Assembly (NCBI GenBank): GCA_946800325.1
Contig: OX326958.1
Span: 9,620,001-9,684,000, forward strand
DNA from: Luzula sylvatica
Lineage: Eukaryota; Streptophyta; Magnoliopsida; Poales; Juncaceae
Direction: 5' to 3'
DNA length: 64,000 nucleotides
Below the pieces are notes generated by a model. It was not told where the DNA came from and did not search any database. It saw only the letters and a list, made by a program, of their open reading frames with translations. Of this stretch, positions 1-10,350 are shown in pieces (position 1 is the stretch's first letter; each line of letters starts with the position of its first letter). Both the position numbers and the translations under genes were made by a program.

Positions 1-1833
1 GTCTGCTATCGTGGGTTGTTTAGAACTCTTCCAAACTACCGCTCCACCATTTAGACAAAACACGTATCCGCTTTGTGATCGAAAGTCATCGACACATGTT
101 TGGAAACTGGCGTCGGTATATCCATTGATGACCAACCCGGATGTCTTTCCACCATAAATTAGAAATTGATCCTTAGTTCTTCGTAAGTACTTAAGGATGT
201 TCTTAACCGCGATCCAATGCATATCCCCTGGATTAGATTGGTAACGCGAAACGACGCTCAATGCATACGACACATCGGGGCGCGTACAAATCATGGCATA
301 CATAATTGATCCAACCGCTGAAGCGTATGGAACAATACTCATCGCATTCTTATCTTCGCTCAATGTCGGACATTGAGCTTTAGAATACGATATGCCACTC
401 GACATTGGAAGAAGTCCTTTCTTCGAATTTTGCATTGAAAACCGTTTCAACACTTTGTCGATGTAAGTGCTTTGACTCAAGCCGAGTAACTTCTTGGATC
501 TATCTCTACAAATCCTCACGCCTAATATATAGGCGGCCTCGCCCAAATCTTTCATAGCGAAACGAGTATTTAAATACTTCTTAACATCCGTAAGCATCGG
601 AATGTCGTTTCCTATGATCAATATGTCGTCTACATATAGTACAAGAAATACTACACGGCTCCCACTAACCTTCTTGTATACACAAGGTTCTTCTACGTTT
701 TTCACGAAATTATATTCTCGTATAACTTCATCGAAACGTATATTCCAACTCCGAGAAGCTTGCTTCAATCCATAAATGGATCGTTGCAACTTGCACACTT
801 TATCCGGATTCTTTGAATCGACAAAACCCTCGGGCTGTGTCATGTACACATCCTCTTCTAAGTTCCCGTTAAGGAATGCGGTTTTGACATCCATTTTCCA
901 AATCTCGTAGTCATAATACGCAGAGATAGCAAGTAAGATCCGTATGGATTTAAGCATAGCTACTGGTGAAAACGTTTCTTCATAGTCGACACCATGAATT
1001 TGTTTGAAACCTTTTGCCACAAGCCGTGCCTTATAAGTGTTCACATTCCCATCCATGTCGGTCTTCTTCTTGAAGACCCACTTACATCCCACTGGTTTAA
1101 CCCCGGGAGGTGGATCAATCAAGTTCCAAACTTGATTATCGTACATGGATTGAATCTCGGATTTCATGGCAGATTGCCACTTATCGGAATCCTCGCTTTT
1201 CATAGCCTCGCGATAAGATGTCGGTTCATCATCTTTGAATTCGACTTCATCGTCATTTGCCATGATAAAACCATATCGTATAGGCTCTTGACGAATCATA
1301 CCCGATCTACGAATTGCTCCTTGTGCACTTGACTCCGGATCCTCAACATTTGAGGAAACCGGATCAACATTCATCGGTTCAACATTTGTTTGCAGTTCTC
1401 GAATTTCTTCGAGATCTATTTCATATCCATCCATTCTTTGAGATATAAATTCCTCCTCGAGGAAGGTACCTCCACGAGCAACAAACACTTTGTTCTCATA
1501 TGGATGATAGAAATAATATCCCTTTGATTCCTTGGGATAACCGACAAATAAACATTTTTCAGATTTGGGATCGAGTTTATCCGCGATTAATCTGTGGACA
1601 TAAGCTTCACATCCCCAAATCTTAACATAAGACAACTTCGGAACTTTTCCGGTCCACATCTCATATGGCGTCTTAGGTACCGATTTAGAAGGTATGCGGT
1701 TCAATAAGAAAGCCGCTGTCTCTAGGGCATATCCCCAAAACGATTTTGGAAGGGAAGTTTGCCTCATCATGGATCGATCCATGTCCAACAAGGTCTGATT
1801 CCTCCTCTCGGACACGCCATTCCATTGTGGCGT
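1..1833 (-). pseudogene. copia integrase C-part, reverse transcriptase, RNase H (continuation, runs off left edge)
   Basis: Downstream of the stop at 1834 the minus strand still reads as copia pol. It shows the integrase glutamate region (NGVSERR), the RT palm region (KMDVKTAFLNGNLEED), the RT catalytic box YVDDILIIGND at about 615-640, and the RNase H start ending in VVWKSSKQPTIAD at position 1. The frame stays open as far as I translated it and leaves the window, so the 3' LTR is not visible. It is nearly identical to the fragment at 13054-13845, so both belong to one family. It is called a pseudogene because the stop at 1834 separates it from gag and protease. Confidence 0.85.
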
Positions 1834-3609
1834 TCATGCCGGAGTCCATTGTGGAACTATTCCACAATCTTTTAGATGATCTTCAAACTCATAGCTCAAA
1901 TATTCACCACCTCGATCCGATCGAATGGCTTTAATTTTCTTGCCAAGCTGATTTTCAACTTCGTTTTGAAACTCTTTGAACTTTTCAAAGGTCTCCGCTT
2001 TAGTACGCATCAAATAAATATATCCATATCTACTATGATCGTCCGTAAACGTAACAAAGTATCGATAGCCTCCTCTTGCCTCGATGCTCATCGGTCCACA
2101 CACATCGGAATGTATGAGTTCCAATAGATCATTGGACCGCTCTCCGACCTTGGAGAACGGCGCTTTATTCATCTTGCCAAGCAAACAAAATTCGCAATTC
2201 CCAAATGAATCCAATTCAAATGAGTCTAGCATTCCATCTTTATGGAGTCTAGCAATGTGTTTCTCATTCACATGATCGAGACGACAATGCCAAAAGAAAG
2301 TCCGATTATCAACTTTAGGTTTAATCCTTTTCGCATTAACGTTATATATGGACTTATTATTTCCGTGATCGAAATCCAACACATAAAGACCATTTTCTAA
2401 CAGAACATTTCCATAGATTATAGAATCCTTACATATCGAAAACTCATTATTCCTAATAACGAATTCATAGCCATCATTGGCCAGTTTCGACACACTTATT
2501 ATGTTCTTACATAACGTTGGTACATAATAACAATTATTTAGTACTAATATAAGTCCACTAGGCAAAGTCAAATTAACTACTCCTACGGCAAACGCAGCAA
2601 CTCTTGCTCCATTCCCGACGCGTAGATCGACTTCGCCCTTTTCCAACCTTCGACTATTTTGAAGAACCTGCATATTTCGACAAATATGAGTCCCACAACC
2701 GGTATCCAATACCCAATTAGTCATAGTTGAAATATTAACTTCAATAACGTTAATACCTGAGAGGGCGGTTGCTGAAACCGCCTTGCCCTTCTTCACCTCC
2801 TCGAGGTAAGACTTGCAATCGCGCTTCCAATGTCCAGCCTTGTGACAATGAAAGCACGTCTCATCCTTGGATTTCTCCTTTCCCTTTTTATCCGGCTTCG
2901 AACGTTTCTTAGCCGAACCGCCCTTGGACTTTGATCTCTTTCGATCCTTATTCTGAATTGTGAGAACATTTCCGGCAACTCTTGCCCTGTTCTCTCCGGA
3001 CGACTTCAACGTCTCCGATTCAAAATTCTTGAGCATTCCGTGAAGCTCAGGGATCGTCTTATCCATCGAATGCATGTGATAGTTAGTCACGAACGAAGAA
3101 AACATTGGAGGAAGTGCACACAAGATCAAATCTTGTTGCATAATCTTCGACAATTTCTCTCCTAGCTTCTCAAGACGGTCTATGAGAGCTTGCACCTTCA
3201 AAACGTGAGTACTCACCGAAGACCCCGAAGGCATCTTGCAGTTTACTAACTCCTTGAGCGTACTGAACCGTTCAATACGCTCCTGCTCTTGGAACATTTC
3301 CTTGAGCACAACGTCTATTATGTGCGCATCCGAGTCCTCAAACTGCTTTTGAAGACTAGCGTCCATACATGCCAACATGAGGCACGTAACATCATTCGAG
3401 TCCTTCTTAAGTTTCTCAAATGCGGCCTTTTCATCGGCCGTAGCATCGGGGCCCGGTTCTACTAGTTCCGTATCCAATACGTGACTCTTGCCCTCTTGCC
3501 TGAGAACTATTCTCAGGTTTCGGTGCCAGTCTAAGTAGTTCCGACCCACTAGCTTTTCCTTTTCTAATACCGATCTAATCGATAAGGTGTTGGTGTTACT
3601 AGAAGACAT
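1834..3609 (-). CDS. Ty1/copia gag-protease-integrase (5' part of polyprotein)
   Basis: This 591-codon reading frame is the front part of a copia retrotransposon polyprotein. In order it shows a gag region (about residues 15-215), a basic stretch, a CCHC zinc knuckle (CFHCHKAGHWKRDC, 252-265), an aspartic protease motif (LDTGCGTH, D302), the pre-integrase zinc-binding region with C472/C475, and the start of the integrase core with its two aspartates (SDVCGP, D502; RSDRGGEY, D565). The ATG at 3607-3609 opens the longest frame and fits a gag start. A TGA stop follows just after PQWTPA, before the integrase glutamate, and homologous sequence continues in the same frame beyond it. The copy is therefore probably unable to make a full polyprotein, unless the stop is a sequencing error. 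Confidence 0.9.
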   Translation of the reverse strand: MSSSNTNTLSIRSVLEKEKLVGRNYLDWHRNLRIVLRQEGKSHVLDTELVEPGPDATADEKAAFEKLKKDSNDVTCLMLACMDASLQKQFEDSDAHIIDVVLKEMFQEQERIERFSTLKELVNCKMPSGSSVSTHVLKVQALIDRLEKLGEKLSKIMQQDLILCALPPMFSSFVTNYHMHSMDKTIPELHGMLKNFESETLKSSGENRARVAGNVLTIQNKDRKRSKSKGGSAKKRSKPDKKGKEKSKDETCFHCHKAGHWKRDCKSYLEEVKKGKAVSATALSGINVIEVNISTMTNWVLDTGCGTHICRNMQVLQNSRRLEKGEVDLRVGNGARVAAFAVGVVNLTLPSGLILVLNNCYYVPTLCKNIISVSKLANDGYEFVIRNNEFSICKDSIIYGNVLLENGLYVLDFDHGNNKSIYNVNAKRIKPKVDNRTFFWHCRLDHVNEKHIARLHKDGMLDSFELDSFGNCEFCLLGKMNKAPFSKVGERSNDLLELIHSDVCGPMSIEARGGYRYFVTFTDDHSRYGYIYLMRTKAETFEKFKEFQNEVENQLGKKIKAIRSDRGGEYLSYEFEDHLKDCGIVPQWTPA

Positions 3610-5201
3610 GATCTACAAATGAAGTAAAAGATTGATTACTAACGTTGCGTACTTATCTTATAGGGCTTATATGATGATTATTATATGATAGTGTTATTTT
3701 ATCGAATCGATAACCCTCATACCGATACGGGACTCCAAGTCCATAACACTCAAGACCCATATTTTACGATCCTCCCATAAGTTGCTTTGGCAGACGAATG
3801 GGATCTCGCTATTTAGGTAGGATTATATCCAATCGCATCCAATGCGATTCTTGAACCTTTATAGGATTTCGGTGATAGATCGTATCCAATACAATCCCGG
3901 TTCCGTGTGTGCATCTTATCTATGCCCCGAACTTCCAATCAAGTCGGCTTTGGCCTCAACCCTTATTGGCTTGAACGGTTAAGTCACAACCATACTCAGC
4001 GTATCGTTCAAATAAACTACTAATAAGTCGGCTTTGGCCTTAACCCTTATCAGTCCCTATTTAACGCTTGCCACCCCATCGATGACTACAATAACCCATG
4101 TCGGCTTTGGCCTTAACCCATGTGAGACGTAGTACCGATCATAGTGGTTGTGAATATGGAAGGCATTTCCATGACTTAAATATTATGAGGGATCATACTA
4201 TTGTATGTTTCTAAATTCGTGACGTAATCCAATTATATCACTATCACAAGATTTTCATAAATGCATATGTATTTATTTGGGAGTCTAATTATTCTAAATA
4301 ATTATCTAATTATATGCTAGTATGATTGATGCCGATCAAATCGATATAAAGAACTCAAAATTCCAAGTTGTGTAGCCAAAGTTATCACGAAAACAAAATC
4401 AGCAACCAGAAACCCGTCCGTTGTAACACAACATAGTCCGTTACAACGGACCTCCAGTATACTTGGCACTCCGTTACAACGGAATTCCAGTCCGTTACAA
4501 CGCTATTTATTCCGGAGTTTGGCCAAAATTTGCCAGAAACATGTCCGTTACAACGCAACCTCGGTCCGTTACAACGCTATTTTCTGCAAACCTTCGTCTA
4601 AATTTCCAGAGACCAGTCCGTTACAACGCAACATACAGTCCGTTACAACGTACCAACTGCGTAGAGCTCCGTTACAACGGACCCAGTCCGTTACAACGGA
4701 CTCCAATAGCCACCCTTGGCATCCCCGCAACCTCGTATCAGATACAAGGTCCGTTACAACGGACTCCAAGTCTGTTACAACGGAATATGCAGTTTTTCAC
4801 AGTCCTCCTCACACCCCCGCATTCTATACAGGGTCCGTTACAACGGACTCCAAGTCCGTTATAACGGAATATGTGATTTTTCGCCGAAATTCCCAATTTC
4901 CTGTATCCAATACAGTGTCCGTTACAACGGACTAACCAGTCCGTTATAACGGACTATGCGATTTTTGCACTGTTCAGCCTGTTCTCGCTCGTTTCCAAAA
5001 CGATCAATCATGAAACCTTTTCACGATCATTCCTAGATACTCTCAATCAACTATTGATCGATCTCTAGCGAATTTCACTTGTGATTTTAATGGAATTTGA
5101 CACTCTAAATATATAACATCATGCAAACGGGTACGAACTTTGATAACCCGTGCGTATATCTAATATACGACTATGATTCGACCCTCGAATCAATGGCGTT
5201 C
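3610..5201 (-). mobile_element. long untranslated leader of the left copia element
   Basis: About 1.6 kb separates the gag ATG (3609) from the PBS (5202-5213), which is long for a copia leader. I find no convincing ORF. It holds two repeat systems: three copies of a block with core GTCGGCTTTGGCC (3943-3962, 4027-4046, 4100-4118), and a dense series of TCCGTTACAACGGA-type palindromes (about 4415-4955). ORFs crossing the second array are by-products of the repeats. Confidence 0.7.
4415..4955. repeat. array of TCCGTT(AC)AACGGA near-palindromes
   Basis: More than a dozen copies of CCGTTACAACG or CCGTTATAACG lie at irregular spacing of roughly 20-80 bp inside the copia leader. Complete copies read GTCCGTTACAACGGAC, an interrupted palindrome with 7-bp arms. 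The spacer sequences differ, so this is not a simple tandem repeat. Related palindromes occur at 18820-19040 and in the LTRs of the copia element at 22393-29399. Confidence 0.8.
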
Positions 5202-5213
5202 GCTCTGATACCA
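5202..5213 (-). promoter_or_regulatory. primer binding site, initiator-Met tRNA type
   Basis: The minus strand reads TGGTATCAGAGC, the standard copia PBS matching the 3' end of plant initiator methionine tRNA. One base separates it from the LTR end (CCTTCA on the minus strand). This fixes the orientation: LTR to the right, gag to the left. Confidence 0.9.
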
Positions 5214-5214
5214 C

Positions 5215-6060
5215 TGAAGGGAATATCCTCGACTCCGGGCCCGCGCAGCGGAATGAAGGCCCGGTCCGATTCCCCGATTCCCGAGATCACGCCTCGACTT
5301 CGAGGGTACGATGCAATTAGAAGGACAGATTCATACCGGTGCAAAATTGATTGCACTCGAAGGGTTGATCGCTGCCTTCTATCTCCTGTCACGTTGGTGA
5401 CAATCCGCGCGTCCCACACCACGCGTCTTTCACCGTTTGTTGACTTTGCCGATTCGCTTGATTTCGTCTCCGACTGAATTCACGCGTCCGAATCGATCAC
5501 AACTGAAAGAGCCTCAGATGTTGCTCCTCTACGTGTATCCACCTTGAGTCGCAAGACGTCAGTCACGGATGCACCTGCCTAGACGATGCACCGGTGAACT
5601 TGCTCGATCGAATTGATTCTCTATTTCTCTCTCTTTGCACCTTTTCACTCACGAAAGATCAAATCAGAATTTGCTCTTTTCTTAGTGTCTTTGGCAGAAT
5701 AATTCTGTATGAAATCACATAGTGATGAGAGAGAAAGTATCCTATTTATACCTCATAGGAAAAGGATTAGCCAAAAGGCATGTATATCCAATATACACCC
5801 TTTCACACAGAAAACTGCATGAACCTGGTCAGTATTCTGTCCAGACGAAATTGATAAATTTCTCTGACAGAAAAACACCCAACATGAAAGTTGTGGATAA
5901 TCTTATTATCTACACGATCCAATTTGTCCCAGCCCAATTGGAGTTAGTATGCAAAAGTTATGACTGTTTTACTAACTGTATGTCATACTGTTGCACCCTT
6001 TCGGTATTTCACAGAAACGACACTTATACTTCGTTCATATGAAATATATTTCTATATGAA
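5215..6060 (-). mobile_element. 5' LTR of the left copia element (U3 truncated)
   Basis: The LTR begins (its 3' end in element direction) next to the PBS and carries a minus-strand TATA box (TATAAATAGG, 5741-5750) with pyrimidine/purine repeats around the start region. It aligns in opposite orientation to 15590-16464. The alignment stops at about 6060, where unrelated organelle-like DNA begins, so the distal U3 is missing. The 118-aa and 106-aa ORFs here are LTR sequence, not genes. Confidence 0.75.
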
Positions 6061-7140
6061 GTCGCTATCCCTTTCGTTCGTCCATAGGGCTCGGGATCGT
6101 CGTGGTCGGGGGAATGAATTCTGGGAAAAAGGTTACGGAGTCACCAGAGCTAAAGAAGGGGAGGAAGTCGCGGGCTGAGCCAGAGGTCATTCCGATCGAT
6201 ACACTACATAATTGACATACCGAATTAGGATATCACTTATAGGATATCAGTTTCTAGGTTGAAAGACACCTCAAACTGCCCAGAATCGTCCCTGTACCAA
6301 TGCTTAATAAGCTTCCACTGGTGACCGGGGTCGGTCGGACATAGAGAAGACCGACAAAGCCACTAGCTCAAGCACAGGTATCTTTCAAAGAAATGACATT
6401 GGCAGACTCCGGACCATTCCCAAGCTGACCAGCAATGTCAGTCTAGTTCGTTTGATAGCCCCTACCCAAAAGCAGGTGCTGAACTTATCCAACAACTGGT
6501 GTAATTATTGGCAAGAGCCAGTGATCGCCAATTCCTTTCCCTTTGGCTCCTATGGTATTATGGGGACTCAGGTAAGGCCATCGTTCACTCGTCGAAACTC
6601 TCTTTCTTTGAGTCCCCGAAGTCATTATGGGAAGAGCATATAGCTGGAACGAGTCAGTACTTATGGGCTAGCGAAGAAGGATTTGCGGGGAGAGCTTTCA
6701 ATACCTACTTCTTTCTCCTAATAGCTTGCTTGCTTGGTTCGGATTGGTTGGGATTCCTTAATTAGGAGCCAGCCCGTACCAGGAGAGGCATGTTGCTGAA
6801 ATTGAGTGTGGTTGCAGCTGACAAAAAGTGTGAGCTTTGGTACTTTGATCTGTAGCAGTGGAATCGTTTGTCTGGCGCATTTGTCTTTCCCCGCTGCGCG
6901 CCCCTCACCCTTCTTGGACTTGTTATCTTCTTGGACTACAATCTTCTTACTCTTCTTTTTTAGGATTATGGAATTCTTTTGGACTAGGGCACGTCTCGAA
7001 CTGAGAAGCAAGTCACTACTCAAAAAAAAGGGAGAGCAGCTAGAAAGGAAGGCAAGAGCTGTAGAATAGGTGGATAGGATAGAAATTCTATATTGGATTT
7101 TCGTAAGGATCTAAGATCGTGGTTAGCTATGGCATCTGCT
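6061..7140. other. organelle-like insert, probable nuclear mitochondrial DNA (NUMT)
   Basis: The composition changes abruptly at about 6061: it is more GC-rich than its surroundings, lacks LTR or TE motifs, and has the mixed texture of plant mitochondrial intergenic DNA. Homology of the copia LTR stops at this boundary. I recognise no complete mitochondrial gene and cannot search a database, so the assignment rests on texture and context. The right boundary (7100-7150) is approximate. Confidence 0.4.
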
Positions 7141-7277
7141 CAATAACCTTGCACAGATGTTGATAGAAAAAATTTTAAAATTCTGAAATTGCATTACTAT
7201 AAGATAAGTTTGGGGTGATACAACGTTTACTAATCTATTAGACTAATCTCGTCCTACGAAACTATCGTTTTAGATAA

Positions 7278-7512
7278 CTAACTACTCTCTTCCTCCTCTA
7301 GGTAACTCAAACCAATAGCTTTCGCATGATAATCGTGCTTAGCTTGCGAGAGTGGCTTAGTAAACGGGTCCGCAACATTCCTGTCAGTATCAATCTTTTC
7401 AATGATCACATCCTTCCTTTGCAAAATCTCACGGATCAAATGAAATTTTCTGAGTATGTGCTTGGAGCGGTGATGTGCCCTCGGTTCCTTGGACTGTTCT
7501 ATTGCGCCCGTA
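7278..7512 (-). pseudogene. copia RNase H C-terminus (3' end of second pol copy)
   Basis: The minus strand encodes the end of a copia RNase H: EQSKEPRAHHRSKHI, then KFHLIREI and NVADPFTKPL, ending at a stop at 7278. This is the true 3' end of pol; the listed start is inside inserted DNA. The upstream part lies at 13054-13845, and the 5.5 kb element at 7513-13053 interrupts the gene in the codons for YCDNTGAI. The copia 3' LTR expected left of 7270 is not recognisable. Confidence 0.85.
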
Positions 7513-8886
7513 TGATAACGGTCTTTTTGCACGTCTAAAAAGCGTATCGTTGTTTTAAAGTCCCGTAATATCAAACAAGTAAATTATATGGTTGTATAGC
7601 AGAAAATAATAGATTCGTTCCACAGGGAGCTATTGCGTCAAAATATGATTAAGATTCAGATCATTAAAATAAATATTTCGAAGTTTCCAAAATTAATGAA
7701 ATTTTGTCTACAGTGAGTTCTGAATATTATCAAATTGATCCTAAAATTTCAAACAATTTGGACAACGGAATAAAAAGTTATTAACGAATTACAATTAGGT
7801 CTCTGAAAAACAGTCTCTGGAAACAGCAGGTTTTCAGTTTAAGTGACAGATTTCAAAGACTCATATCAATTCGAATATTTCATGAAATTCAACGATTCAA
7901 AATGTTCCCGAAACTAGAAATCAAGATCTACGTAATGAAAATTTTAACAGATCTAGCATATACAGCAAATGAAAAATAAAGAGAAAAAGAACAAGAAAAG
8001 AAAAGATCAAGAAAAATTCAAGAACAAGAATTTTAGAATCAAACAAGTTATATTTACACACATCAAATTCGAGAAAAGAAAAGATTACACCTAAAACGAG
8101 AAGGAAGCTTCAACGTGATTAGAGGTACTCCTTCCTTGTGATCGTGGACGATTGATGCTCGAATCGCTAGGAAGCTAGATGATTGAGCTGTTTTCTCGTC
8201 TTGAAGAAACGTCCTTCCCGGTTGAAGAAAGCTCCGAGTCCGGTTGTGACGTGTATCTTCTACGACTTGCTTCGATTAGATCGATTCACCGGATGAAGAA
8301 AGCTTCGAGTCCGGCAAACAATCACTCGAGAATTCGAGTAATCCTTGAATGGTTCTTGACGTTCTTGAAAGTTCTTGGAAGTGCTTAGAGAGAGAGAGAG
8401 AGAGAAGATGCTCCGAAGAGCGGGGGAGGGGGAGAGAGAAGCAAATCCTGCCCAAGGGCCCTTGGGGTCTATTTATAATGTATTTGGAGCCTTCCCATTG
8501 GTCAAGAGATGGTTGAGAGGATTGAGGGTAGTTTGGTAATTGTAGGTGAGGAAGGTGGGCTGAATGGTGGTTAAAGTGTGAGTGGTTTTCGTATAGAATT
8601 TGGTGTAGACTTTTGTGTGGTAGATTACTTGCCTCCTTCTTCATACGTGTACCGAAATGGGCAGTATAATATATCGATTTTATCGGCGCGAGGAGAGGAA
8701 GACAACTACACTGTTGGAATGTCGAAAACTTTCGTCAAAAAACCTGAAATTATCAATAAAACACACTTAGTGAAGAAATATTCTTGCAATCTTAAATATG
8801 AACAATTATATATATAAAGTTGTGATTCAAAAGGGCTAAAATCCCCAAATTAGATATCAAAAAGGTGCTTTATTTTCCTCTTATCA
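7513..8886 (-). repeat. 3' LTR of the non-autonomous element
   Basis: It starts TGATAACGG and ends CTCTTATCA on the plus strand. It holds a minus-strand TATA box (CATTATAAATAGACC, about 8467-8481) and a GA microsatellite at 8388-8406. The 122-aa minus ORF and 69-aa plus ORF inside it recur in the other LTR and are not genes. Confidence 0.92.
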
Positions 8887-8900
8887 AATACCCCCACACT
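8887..8900 (-). promoter_or_regulatory. polypurine tract next to 3' LTR
   Basis: On the minus strand the bases before the LTR read AGTGTGGGGGTATT, the expected plus-strand priming site. A similar tract (AAGTGTGGGGGGG) occurs inside the element near 10185-10200. Confidence 0.7.
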
Positions 8901-10350
8901 TAGCTTTTGTCGTCCTCGACAAAATAAAACGTAATAAAATATATTTTAAGCACAAAAAATACAAGTTAGGTTTTGTTGAAATTGTAATCACACTATCTCA
9001 TAAATTTGAATTTCACTAGAAATATTTATACTCTCTTAATCATATGTTATTTCAAGAGGAACAAAATATCAAACTTCTATAATGAGGATTTTGCCAATTT
9101 TTAAGATATTTATTAAGAAATGATTTTCACTCGAAAAAGATAGTTAAACACCACATAATGAACGTAACACCACATAATTAAAGAGGAAAAATCTTTTAAA
9201 AGTATTAATAAAACCAATTTTTTCATTTTTGCAAAAGTTGACCTTAAATGTAAGTAATTCACTTTTATAACCGCTCGGTACGTAAGTACTTGGGTCCTCC
9301 TTAAATCCAACCAAATTTCCTTAAATTTTGCTCAAAATATTATTTTATATTTTTTCTTTTTTTTTCTTTTTCTTTTTTCTTTTCTCTTTTTTTTTTCTTT
9401 TGCTTTTTTCTATTTTCTTTTTCTTTTCTTTTTTCTTTTTTTTTCTTTTTTCTTTTTTTTCTTTCTTTTTTTTTTTTTTTCTTTTTTCTTTCTTCTTTCA
9501 TTGAAATAGTTTTATATAAAATATTAATTCACAATGTTTCGAACCGATCATGAGTACGGTTCGCTCATGCCCGGCTTACTCCATTGCGAATTCTTTTTGA
9601 AAAAATCGCGAGCGCAATAAAATTCCGTTTGGTTGGAACATAAGTCGCCATGAACGGTTAGGATCCTTAAGTGTAAGTTGTCAAATTTTTAAACTAATGC
9701 AAAAACTACCAAAAATGGTTGAATAAAACTTTTTAGAATTTCTAAATTAAGAATGGGTTCTTATTCAAAAATGGTGTGCCACATAAATCATAATAAAAAT
9801 CATTTAAAATAAATACTTCTTTAAGCAAATCTTATTATAGACGGGATTGAATCCCAAATTAGTCTCATAAAAGACCGTTTATTGTTTTCTTTAATATTTA
9901 TTTGAGAAAAAGAATATTCTTTAAGTGGATGGTGAAAATTCTTTTTAAGAAGATGTGTGATTGTTTAGACTTGATCGTGGAGAAAAACCGTTTCTTTAAC
10001 AAGTATTTAAGTGCTTAAAAATCGAGGACGATCACGAAAAATTGATTTAAAATATGATATATACAATGGTGGTAGAATTTTTTAATTTTTAAAATTTTTA
10101 AAATTTTCAATTTTCATAAAAGCAAAATAAAAGCATAAAAGAAAAATAAGAACGAATATATACAAAGGAAATCCAAATATTATCCCCCCCACACTTATTT
10201 CCAAGCTTGTCCTCAAGCGAAAAGATACGAAAAAAAAATGTCGACTAAAATAGAAAAAAGATGGATAGATAAAACCTGAATTTTTTTGGTGCGTGGGTTG
10301 CCTCCCAACTAGCGCCCTTTCTTTTACGTCTTTGGGCTAGACACCCAAAG
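8901..10350 (-). other. non-coding interior of the non-autonomous element
   Basis: About 1.45 kb of AT-rich sequence without a supported ORF. It includes a 140-bp T/C-only tract (9351-9500), a second purine tract (minus strand) at about 10185-10200, and a conserved-looking block around 10290-10345 (GTGGGTTGCCTCCCAAC), a phrase I associate with plant Ty3/gypsy elements. Confidence 0.6.

Noticed and set aside
4415..4955. CRISPR-like array
   Set aside because: Repeats are short palindromes with variable, irregular spacing in a plant retrotransposon leader; no cas genes and the wrong kind of genome.
5202..5213. tRNA-like match TGGTATCAGAGC
   Set aside because: It is a retrotransposon primer binding site; no cloverleaf surrounds it.
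5121..6042. 118-aa and 106-aa ORFs
   Set aside because: Part of the copia LTR; the same reading recurs in the inverted LTR at 15443-16509.
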